Assembly (NCBI GenBank): GCA_030039655.1
Contig: JASHVC010000357.1
Span: 1-6,356 of the forward strand
Length of the DNA stretch: 6,356 nt
DNA from: Xanthobacteraceae bacterium
GTDB lineage: Bacteria > Pseudomonadota > Alphaproteobacteria > Rhizobiales > Xanthobacteraceae
Direction: 5' to 3'
The first letter of the stretch is position 1; each line of letters begins with the position of its first letter. Below the pieces are notes generated by a model. It was not told where the DNA came from. It worked only from the letters and a program-made list of their open reading frames with translations, and searched no databases. The translations under genes were made by a program, and so were the position numbers. Shown one piece after another: positions 1 to 5,385 of this stretch.

Positions 1-1076
1 GTTTGGACAATTTGGGCGAGCAGCGTGTCGCGCCCGACCTTTTCGGCGCGCATGACGAAGCTGCCGGAGCGGTTCAGCGTTCCGGCGATGACTTTCTCGT
101 CTTGATCCTTGCTCACAGGCATCGACTCGCCGGTGACTATCGACTCGTCCACCGCGGAACGACCTTCGATCAGCACGCCGTCCACGGGAATTTTCTCTCC
201 GGGCCGCACGCGCAGCCGATCGCCAACGATCACGGCGTCCAGCGGTACGTCCTCGTCGCCGCCGTCAGCGCGCAGGCGCCGTGCGGTCTTGGGCGCAAGT
301 TCGATCAGCGCGCGGATTGCGCTCATCGTCGAGGCGCGTGCGCGCAACTCAAGCACTTGGCCGAGCAGCACCAGCACGGTAATGACAGCCGCGGCTTCGA
401 AATAAAGCGCGATTCCGCCATGGGCATCGCGAAAATCGGGAGGAAAGATGCTTGGCGCCAGCAGGGCGACGACGCTGTACGCATAAGCAACGCCAATCCC
501 CAACGCGATCAGGGTGAACATGTTGAGATTGCGCGTGATGACCGACTGGGCGCCGCGGACGAAGAAAGGCCAGCCGCCCCACAGCACTACCGGTGTCGCC
601 AGAACGAACTGAGCGAAATCCGGTAGCCGGCTGGAGGCATGCCACAGGCCAAAATGGCTGCCCATCTCCAAGGTGAAGACGGGCGCCGTCAGCGCCGCCG
701 AGATCCAGAATCGCCGCGTCATGTCGGCGCGCTCGCCGCCTGGGTCATCCTCTGCGGCCGCGCCCGCTTCGGGCTCCAGCGCCATGCCGCAGATTGGGCA
801 GTGGCCTGGGCCAATCTGTCGGATCTCAGGATGCATCGGGCAGGTGTAGATCGTGCCTTCAGGCTGCGCCGGCGGCGGAGCAGCCGCTCGCCGCAGATAT
901 TTCTCTGGATCAGCGGCAAATCTGCTGCGGCAGCCCGCGGAGCAGAAGAAGTACGTTTGGCCGTCGTTGCTATGACGATAGGCGCTCGTTGCCGGGTCGA
1001 CCTTCATGCCGCACACCGGATCGGTGGCGGTCGCCGCCGCGGCGCGGGCGGTGTGCGAGCAAGCCGCATGATCCAT
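1..1076 (-). CDS. Heavy-metal (probably copper) translocating P1B-type ATPase, N-terminal 358 residues; cut by left edge
   Basis: Inner-membrane pump that would export a soft metal, most likely Cu(I), using ATP. The reading frame is open from ATG 1076 to the window edge. Residues 19-62 form a YHS metal-binding domain (DPVCGM at 19-24, Cys45 and Cys49). Residues 77-101 form an HMBD module (YTCPMHPEI, then Cys93-x2-Cys96-GM). No classical HMA domain with CxxC precedes them. Four hydrophobic helices follow at about 123-138, 154-173, 186-206 and 223-242. Then comes the actuator domain with TGES at 315-318 and the typical DTLLAQIVQ stretch at the edge. The CPC-type transport motif and the DKTGT phosphorylation site lie outside the window, so metal specificity is not directly visible. 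An AAGGA Shine-Dalgarno (1090-1086) sits 9 nt before the start. The divergent csoR argues for copper. A silver or other soft-metal pump remains possible. Confidence 0.93.
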   Translation of the reverse strand, partial: MDHAACSHTARAAAATATDPVCGMKVDPATSAYRHSNDGQTYFFCSAGCRSRFAADPEKYLRRAAAPPPAQPEGTIYTCPMHPEIRQIGPGHCPICGMALEPEAGAAAEDDPGGERADMTRRFWISAALTAPVFTLEMGSHFGLWHASSRLPDFAQFVLATPVVLWGGWPFFVRGAQSVITRNLNMFTLIALGIGVAYAYSVVALLAPSIFPPDFRDAHGGIALYFEAAAVITVLVLLGQVLELRARASTMSAIRALIELAPKTARRLRADGGDEDVPLDAVIVGDRLRVRPGEKIPVDGVLIEGRSAVDESIVTGESMPVSKDQDEKVIAGTLNRSGSFVMRAEKVGRDTLLAQIVQ

Positions 1077-1088
1077 AATGGAAAGTCC

Positions 1089-1140
1089 TTGAAACGGGTA
1101 CCCGGTAGGGGTATATAGCGGGCATGCGGCCTCTTGCCAA
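1089..1140. promoter_or_regulatory. Divergent promoter pair sharing one -10 hexamer
   Basis: On the plus strand, TTGAAA (1089-1094) lies 17 nt before TATATA (1112-1117). On the minus strand, TTGGCA (1140-1135) lies exactly 17 nt before the same TATATA, which is its own reverse complement. Each -35 matches five of six positions of the sigma70 consensus; the -10 matches four of six. Predicted starts are near 1124 for csoR, on the A of its ATG, and near 1105 for the ATPase, leaving a leader of about 28 nt with a Shine-Dalgarno. Seen by eye; not tested experimentally. Confidence 0.6.
1099..1113. promoter_or_regulatory. Candidate CsoR operator (TACCC-N5-GGGTA inverted repeat)
   Basis: Perfect 5-bp arms, TACCC at 1099-1103 and GGGTA at 1109-1113, around a G-rich spacer. 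CsoR/RcnR-family repressors typically bind short AT-flanked G/C tracts of this form. The site lies in the plus-strand spacer and overlaps the shared -10, so a bound repressor would occlude both promoters. An 8-bp palindrome GGGTACCC (1096-1103) overlaps its left arm. Confidence 0.55.
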
Positions 1141-1399
1141 GACATCGGTGCTCAAGCGCCTCAAACGGATCGAGGGGCAGGTGCGCGGCCTATCGCGCAT
1201 GGTCGAGGACGACCGTTACTGCATCGACATCGTCACCCAGCTCTCGGCAGCGCGCGCGGCGTTGCGTAAGGCCGAGGAAGAGATTCTCGCCGATCACGTG
1301 GCCCATTGCGTCGAGCACGCGATCGCTTCCGGTAACAAGGGTGAGCAGCGGCGCAAGGTCAGCGAATTGATCGACGTGCTTTCGCGCAGCGACCGATGA
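1124..1399 (+). CDS. csoR: CsoR-family copper-sensing transcriptional repressor
   Basis: Small all-helical DUF156 (CsoR/RcnR/FrmR) DNA-binding repressor of 91 residues, the usual size. The family signature [12 protein letters not shown] lies at 12-23. The Cu(I) ligand set of CsoR is intact: Cys33, His58 and Cys62, with the same spacing as Cys36/His61/Cys65 of the Mycobacterium tuberculosis protein, and Tyr32 just before the first Cys. FrmR- and RcnR-type members have different ligand patterns. Copper binding would release it from the operator and switch on the divergent ATPase and itself. ATG 1124 is chosen because it leaves a normal-length N-terminus. It has no convincing Shine-Dalgarno, and the predicted transcription start falls on it, so the mRNA may be leaderless. 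GTG 1148 is a weaker alternative. The stop overlaps the next start (ATGA). Confidence 0.9.
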   Translation: MRPLAKTSVLKRLKRIEGQVRGLSRMVEDDRYCIDIVTQLSAARAALRKAEEEILADHVAHCVEHAIASGNKGEQRRKVSELIDVLSRSDR

Positions 1400-1806
1400 A
1401 GCGGCGAAAAGCGGCACCCGGAAGCGATAAGTCTCGGCCGCCGCGCGGCCGGCGATCTCCGTTAATTGATATCAAACGCGTCTACGATAAAGCCGCCCCA
1501 GACGACGGCGTGCGTATTCTTATCGATCGGCTGTGGCCGCGTGGTTTGTCCAAGGCGGAGCTGAAGCTCGACGCGTGGCCGCGGGCGCTGTCGCCATCGA
1601 CCGAGCTGCGCAAATGGTACGGCCACGATCCGAAGCTCTTTGCCGAGTTTCGCCGCCGCTATCGCGCAGAACTTGCCGACCATAAGGAAGATATCGCAGA
1701 TCTCCGGGCGATGATCAAAGGACGCAAAGCGACGTTGCTCACGGCCACGCGCGAGCTTGAACTCAGCCACGCCGTCGTGTTGCGCGAGCTGTTGGAGAAA
1801 GCCTGA
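1396..1806 (+). CDS. DUF488 (YeaO-like) family protein
   Basis: 136-residue soluble protein of the DUF488 family, whose biochemical function is unknown. Family landmarks are RVYD (28-31), RLWPRG (45-50), a WYGHDP stretch (74-79), and the C-terminal beta-strand/helix region ATLLTATRE followed by SHAVVLRELL (112-133). The start overlaps the csoR stop by 4 nt (ATGA), so the two genes are almost certainly one mRNA and translationally coupled. That would put this gene under copper control. About 22 residues precede the conserved core. They are very basic (Lys/Arg-rich, with Pro and Ser), and no other start codon lies between them and the core. They may be only a by-product of where coupling places the ATG, or a nucleic-acid-binding tail. 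No metal-binding cluster is obvious. The family call is firm; the role in copper response is inferred from position only. Confidence 0.85.
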   Translation: MKRRKAAPGSDKSRPPRGRRSPLIDIKRVYDKAAPDDGVRILIDRLWPRGLSKAELKLDAWPRALSPSTELRKWYGHDPKLFAEFRRRYRAELADHKEDIADLRAMIKGRKATLLTATRELELSHAVVLRELLEKA

Positions 1807-1818
1807 GCTGGCTCAGGC
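1801..1818. terminator. Palindromic bidirectional terminator candidate holding both convergent stop codons
   Basis: GCCTGAGC-TG-GCTCAGGC is a perfect 18-bp palindrome, able to form a 7-bp GC-rich stem with a 4-nt loop. It contains TGA of the DUF488 gene (1804-1806) and TGA of the methionine synthase gene (1815-1813, minus strand), only 6 nt apart. On the minus strand it is followed by TTTCTCC. On the plus strand the following bases are less T-rich. It lacks a long T-tract, so intrinsic termination may be partial, better leftward than rightward. Confidence 0.5.
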
Positions 1819-2859
1819 GAACTTCTTCCGCGCCAGCATGGCGCCAGCGCCGAGCGCTTGAAGCTTTTTCTCGGCGATGTCGCGGTGCATCGGCGCCATG
1901 CCGCAATTTGTCGACGGGACGATCTTGTCCTTAGCCACGTACTTGGTGACTTCGGCGATCACGCTGGCGACTTCCTCGGGTGTCTCGATCTTGTCGGTGG
2001 CGACATCGATGACACCGACCTGCACCTCCTTGCCCTCGAGCAGCTTGAGCACGCCCATCGGCACCTGGGAATGGATGCACTCGATGGACACCTGATCGAT
2101 CTTGCTCTTGGCGAGCGCGGGAAAGAATTTCTCGTATTGCCGCCACTCGGTGCCGAGTGTCGCTTTCCAGTCGATGTTGGCCTTGATGCCGTAGCCATAG
2201 CAGATATGAACCGCGCTTTTTGCGGCCACGCCGTCAATGGCGCGGTGCAAAGCTTCGATTCCCCATCCGGCGGCCTGTTCCATGTAGACATTGAAGGCGG
2301 GCTCGTCGAATTGGATCACATCGACGCCGTCGGCGGCAAGGCCGCGCGCCTCTTCGTTGAGCAGCCCGGCAAACGCCATCGCCATTTTTACACGATCGCC
2401 GTAATGGGCATCCGCAATGGTGTCCACGATGGTCATCGGGCCGGGCAGGGTGAATTTCAGTTGTTTGGTCGTGTGAGCGCGCGCCAACCGCGCTTCGCGC
2501 GCGTGTACGCGGGAGCGCAGCTTTAGTTCGCTGGTCACGGTTGGACACATGGCTTTGTAACGGTCGTTGCGAATCCCCATCTCGATCTTTTTGTTGAAGT
2601 CGATGCCGCCGACAGCTTCGAGAAAGCCGTGCACGAAATGCTGGCGCGCCTGCTCGCCATCACTGACGATATCGATGCCGGCATCCTCCTGCGCTTTAAT
2701 CGCAAGCAGCGTGGCGTCGTCCTTGGCGGCCGCCAGCTCTTCGCCTTGAACACGCCATGGCGCCCAGAGCTTGTTCGGCTCGGCGAGCCACGAAGGCTTT
2801 GGCAGGCTGCCAGCAATTGTGGTGGGGAACAGATGATCTGTCGTGGCTTTTGTGGCCAT
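1813..2859 (-). CDS. Core cobalamin-independent methionine synthase (MetE C-terminal domain only, MesD-like)
   Basis: Would transfer a methyl group to homocysteine to make methionine, using a zinc-thiolate mechanism. The 348 residues cover only the catalytic barrel of MetE; the N-terminal folate-binding duplicate is absent. Matches in order: GSLPKPSW (17-24), VSDGEQARQHF (65-75), LPGPMTIVDT (138-147), FDEPAFN (184-190), and zinc ligands His218-x-Cys220, Glu260 (SIE) and Cys319 (NCGMAP), corresponding to E. coli His641, Cys643, Glu665 and Cys726. The wording of these motifs fits the folate-independent MesD group as I remember it. That group normally works with MesX (DUF1852), not seen here. 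ATG 2859 was chosen because family members begin close to the FPTTIAGSLPKP motif. A TTG at 2922 would add 21 residues and overlap the monooxygenase gene. The Shine-Dalgarno is weak. It sits 29 nt after the monooxygenase stop, so the two are probably co-transcribed. Confidence 0.87.
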   Translation of the reverse strand: MATKATTDHLFPTTIAGSLPKPSWLAEPNKLWAPWRVQGEELAAAKDDATLLAIKAQEDAGIDIVSDGEQARQHFVHGFLEAVGGIDFNKKIEMGIRNDRYKAMCPTVTSELKLRSRVHAREARLARAHTTKQLKFTLPGPMTIVDTIADAHYGDRVKMAMAFAGLLNEEARGLAADGVDVIQFDEPAFNVYMEQAAGWGIEALHRAIDGVAAKSAVHICYGYGIKANIDWKATLGTEWRQYEKFFPALAKSKIDQVSIECIHSQVPMGVLKLLEGKEVQVGVIDVATDKIETPEEVASVIAEVTKYVAKDKIVPSTNCGMAPMHRDIAEKKLQALGAGAMLARKKFA

Positions 2860-2888
2860 GGGTGCAGCTTTTTCAGGTATGCGAACAA

Positions 2889-4097
2889 TCAGGTGAGCGA
2901 TAACGCGGCGGGCGGCCGCCAATCATAAAGCCAATCGTAGTGGTGTAGGAGGCGCGCGCCGCCAAGCGTGTGCATTGCCAGATTGCGCACCATAGCCCGC
3001 ACGCCACTCAGGTGGTAGCGGGCGCCGTTGCGTGCGGCCAAACGTTGCACTTTGGATGCGCGTGCGTGGCGTGCCGCCCAATAGGCCTGCAGTGCCGAGG
3101 TAGGATCGTCCGGTGAGCGTGCCAGGCATTCAGCGACGACGGCCGCATCCTCGATGGCCATGGCGGCGCCTTGCGCCAGATACGGAAGCATCGGATGGGC
3201 AGCGTCCCCTAAGAGCGCTACCGGACCCTGCGACCAGCGCGGGATCGGCTTAAGGTCGTAAAGGGCCCACTTCAGCCAGCTCTCAGGCGTGCCGATCAAG
3301 GAAATCGCTTGCGGCGCCCAATCACTCTTTGAGAGTCGTTGGAGCAAGTCTGCCCGCGAAGCCGACTCGCTCCATCCCGGCGCGTTCCAGGTGTCGTCCA
3401 TAATAAGGACGATGTTGATAAGGCAGCCGCCTTTGACCGGGTAGTGAACCAAGTGTGCGGTGGGCCCGAGCCAGAGGCGCACCACCGGTTCGACGAAATC
3501 GGGTGAAACTTCTCTCGCTGGAATGAGGGCCCGCCACGCCGCGCGTTGTGCAAACCGCGGCGCTTCGCCGTAGCCGAGACGTTTGCGCGTCGTCGACCAC
3601 AGTCCATCGGCAGCGATAAAGGCGTTTCCTGTTTGGTTGAGAGCGCCGGTGGTGCTGCGAGCCGAGATCGTGACGCTATTTGTTTGAGAGACGAAATCGT
3701 CGACGCGGGTTCCGAGCTTCAAGGTGATGCTGGGAGTTTGCGCAACAGCGCTGGCGAGGGTCGCCTGCAGGTCGCCACGATGGATCACCCAATAAGGCGC
3801 ACCGTAACGTTGCGCGGCTGTTTCGCCAAGCGGCATACGCACGATTTCCCGGCTGCTTTGGGCGTTGAACACATGCAGGGCGGTTGGTGCGACCACGTGC
3901 GCCCGCAAAGACTCGTTAAGCCCGAGGCTGATCAATGCGCCCGCAGCGTTGGGGGAGAGCTGGACGCCGGCACCGGTTTCTTCAAGGCGCTCAGCCTGCT
4001 CCAGCACGACGACATGAAATCCGCTCCGCGCTAACGCCAGGGCCGCGGTCAACCCACCGATACCGGCGCCCCCAATAATGGCAATCCGCGTAGACGT
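2889..4097 (-). CDS. Group A FAD-dependent monooxygenase (salicylate/6-hydroxynicotinate hydroxylase-like), probable ACG start
   Basis: Flavoprotein that uses NAD(P)H and O2 to hydroxylate an aromatic or similar substrate; the substrate cannot be read from the sequence. With ACG 4097 as start it is 402 residues. The FAD beta-alpha-beta motif GAGIGG is at 10-15 with the acidic ribose-binding Glu33. An HRGDL motif is at 106-110, the DG motif (AADGLWSTTR) around 162-171, and the GD motif (LLGDAAHPMLPYLAQGA) around 295-311. The frame is open only from a TAA at 4106-4104 and offers no ATG, GTG or TTG before TTG 4052. That TTG would cut off the FAD motif. ACG 4097 has GGAG 9 nt upstream and gives the usual MSTRIAIIG-type N-terminus. 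It lies 21 nt after the zinc-finger gene. A mutated ATG or a read error is the alternative. The hydroxylase family is clear; the start is less so. Confidence 0.85.
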   Translation of the reverse strand, partial: TSTRIAIIGGAGIGGLTAALALARSGFHVVVLEQAERLEETGAGVQLSPNAAGALISLGLNESLRAHVVAPTALHVFNAQSSREIVRMPLGETAAQRYGAPYWVIHRGDLQATLASAVAQTPSITLKLGTRVDDFVSQTNSVTISARSTTGALNQTGNAFIAADGLWSTTRKRLGYGEAPRFAQRAAWRALIPAREVSPDFVEPVVRLWLGPTAHLVHYPVKGGCLINIVLIMDDTWNAPGWSESASRADLLQRLSKSDWAPQAISLIGTPESWLKWALYDLKPIPRWSQGPVALLGDAAHPMLPYLAQGAAMAIEDAAVVAECLARSPDDPTSALQAYWAARHARASKVQRLAARNGARYHLSGVRAMVRNLAMHTLGGARLLHHYDWLYDWRPPAALSLT

Positions 4098-4106
4098 GAG
4101 GCGTTA

Positions 4107-4110
4107 CTCC
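4107..4110 (-). promoter_or_regulatory. Shine-Dalgarno GGAG that supports the ACG start
   Basis: GGAG reads 4110 to 4107 on the minus strand, 9 nt before ACG 4097. It is the only good ribosome-binding site between the zinc-finger stop (4119) and the FAD-binding motif. No comparable site precedes TTG 4052, which has only a weak GGTGGG. Confidence 0.5.
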
Positions 4111-4118
4111 GGCGGGTC

Positions 4119-4364
4119 TCAGGTGATGACGTAGTGCAAGGCGCACTCGGCCGGCCTTGCGGCGTCGGGTGCCAGGGACGGATCGTGGCGGTAATGGGTA
4201 GAGCAATAGGGGCAGACGTAGTCGGCGTCTTCGCCCATGTCGCAGAATATGTGGGGGTGGTCGTAGGGTGGCGTCGCGCCGATGCACATGAATTTCTTCG
4301 CGCCGATGTCAATGACCGGAACGCCCGGATTGTTATGAAAATGGGGGACGACTTCGTCGCTCAT
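4119..4364 (-). CDS. zf-CHCC (NDUFS6-like) zinc-finger domain protein
   Basis: 81-residue protein of the zf-CHCC family, related to the NDUFS6 accessory subunit of mitochondrial and alphaproteobacterial respiratory complex I. The zinc ligands fit Cys27, His36 (in DHPHIF), Cys51 and Cys54 (CPYC), with the family's HP and CPYC signatures. The N-terminus MSDEVVPHFHN and the C-terminal ARPAECALH are also typical. ATG 4364 is preferred because homologues begin at this point. However, GTG 4430 in the same frame has a far better Shine-Dalgarno (AGGA, 6 nt before it) and would add 22 residues without recognisable features. The gene heads a minus-strand run with the monooxygenase 21 nt downstream. No complex I genes are nearby, so a role in complex I, or as an accessory to the flavoprotein, cannot be decided from this window. 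Confidence 0.85.
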   Translation of the reverse strand: MSDEVVPHFHNNPGVPVIDIGAKKFMCIGATPPYDHPHIFCDMGEDADYVCPYCSTHYRHDPSLAPDAARPAECALHYVIT

Positions 4365-4449
4365 GCCGCGTTGCTCGTGCGCTGTAGCGTAGCCCTTCCT
4401 GATTTCGGCGGCACCATAGCGGTCACTCACGGAGATTCCTAGCAAAGCG

Positions 4450-4478
4450 TTGCCCTGATCGGGCTGGTGCGCTCTAAG
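4450..4478 (+). promoter_or_regulatory. Weak candidate promoter for the alpha/beta hydrolase gene
   Basis: TTGCCC (4450-4455) and TCTAAG (4473-4478) are spaced by 17 nt; each matches four of six sigma70 consensus positions. The predicted start near 4485 is 2 nt before ATG 4487, which would explain why that gene has no recognisable Shine-Dalgarno. Short matches of this quality occur by chance. Confidence 0.25.
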
Positions 4479-4486
4479 CTGCAGCC

Positions 4487-5254
4487 ATGCCGAATTTTGT
4501 CCACGATGGTGTCGAAATCGCTTTTCTGGATGAGGGCGAGGGCGAACCTATCGTGCTCGTGCACGGTTTTGCATCGAACAAGGAAGTGAATTGGGTTGCC
4601 CCTGGCTGGGTAACGACCCTGACCGGCGCCGGCCGTCGGGTCATTGCGCTCGACAATCGCGGCCATGGCGCCTCGGCGAAACTTTACGATCCGGCCGCCT
4701 ACCACTCCTCGACCATGGCTGAGGATGTGCGCGCGTTGCTTGATGGCCTGTCCCTGCCGCGCGCCGATGTCATGGGGTATTCGATGGGGGCGAGGATCGC
4801 CGCATATCTGGCGTTGGCGCATCCGCAACGGGTACGCTCGGTGGTGCTGGGCGGTCTCGGGGCTCATCTGGTCGGGGAGGGCGGCATCGGCGGTCTCAGG
4901 CCGTCGGAGACGATCGCGCAAGGGTTGGAAGCCCCGAGCCTCGCCGATGTGACCGATCCGACGGCCCGGCAATTTCGCAGCTTTGCTGACCAAACGCATT
5001 CCGATCGGCGAGCGCTCGCCGCCTGCCTGCGCGGTTCGCGTCAGACGCTCAGCCGGGCCGAGGTCAGCCGTATCGCCGTGCCGGTGTTGGTTGCGGTCGG
5101 CACCAAGGATCAGATTGGCGGCTCGCCGCAAGAGCTTGCCGCAGTGATACCTGGTGCGCAGGTGCTGGAAATCCCCAATCGGGACCACATGTTGGCTGTG
5201 GGCGATAGAGTCTTTAAGGCCGGGGTGCTCGAGTTTCTCAAAAAACGTCCATAG
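4487..5254 (+). CDS. Alpha/beta-fold hydrolase
   Basis: 255-residue cytoplasmic serine hydrolase with no signal peptide. The oxyanion-hole region is VLVHGF (23-28). The strand-turn NRGHGAS lies at 58-64, and the nucleophile elbow GYSMG at 97-101 with Ser99. The acid is probably Asp208 (GTKD) and the base His234 (NRDHM), so the catalytic triad is complete. Length is normal for the family. Substrate is not predictable; esterase, lactonase or C-C hydrolase activities are all possible. It is divergent from the zinc-finger/monooxygenase run and could act on a product of that flavoenzyme, but shared control has not been shown. The start at ATG 4487 gives a standard N-terminus (FVHDGVEIAFLDEG) although no good Shine-Dalgarno precedes it. 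A 131-nt gap separates it from cysE, so the two need not be one operon. Confidence 0.9.
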   Translation: MPNFVHDGVEIAFLDEGEGEPIVLVHGFASNKEVNWVAPGWVTTLTGAGRRVIALDNRGHGASAKLYDPAAYHSSTMAEDVRALLDGLSLPRADVMGYSMGARIAAYLALAHPQRVRSVVLGGLGAHLVGEGGIGGLRPSETIAQGLEAPSLADVTDPTARQFRSFADQTHSDRRALAACLRGSRQTLSRAEVSRIAVPVLVAVGTKDQIGGSPQELAAVIPGAQVLEIPNRDHMLAVGDRVFKAGVLEFLKKRP

Positions 5255-5373
5255 GTCACTGACCGATTTATCAGCCATTGAGCTATGCCTGAGGCCCATA
5301 TCGGAGGCCTTGGTTTTGGCGCTTTGAGCACCAATCTTGTGGTAAAAGGCGAAAGTCTTTGTTGCGGCTCCCG

Positions 5374-5378
5374 GGAGG
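5374..5378 (+). promoter_or_regulatory. Shine-Dalgarno GGAGG fixing the cysE start
   Basis: GGAGG ends 7 nt before ATG 5386. It lies downstream of TTG 5359, which opens the longest frame, so ATG 5386 is the true start. Confidence 0.75.
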
Positions 5379-5385
5379 CACTGGC

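Noticed and set aside
3..1118. Plus-strand open frames of 207 and 159 codons
   Set aside because: They are antisense to the P-type ATPase gene, whose domains read continuously on the minus strand.
1858..2526. Plus-strand open frame of 222 codons
   Set aside because: Antisense to the methionine synthase gene; its translation shows no recognisable motif.
2860..2922. TTG 2922 start for the methionine synthase
   Set aside because: It overlaps the end of the monooxygenase gene, has no Shine-Dalgarno and adds 21 residues not found at this family's N-terminus.
4050..4052. TTG 4052 start for the monooxygenase
   Set aside because: It removes the GAGIGG FAD-binding motif, which is encoded intact just upstream in the same frame.
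5359..5385. TTG 5359 start for cysE
   Set aside because: The strong GGAGG at 5374-5378 lies downstream of it and points to ATG 5386.
5254..5385. Gap between the hydrolase and cysE, with palindrome GGTCACTGACC at 5254-5264
   Set aside because: The palindrome can form only a 4-bp stem and has no T-tract. No well-spaced promoter, riboswitch or small gene is convincing in the 131 nt.
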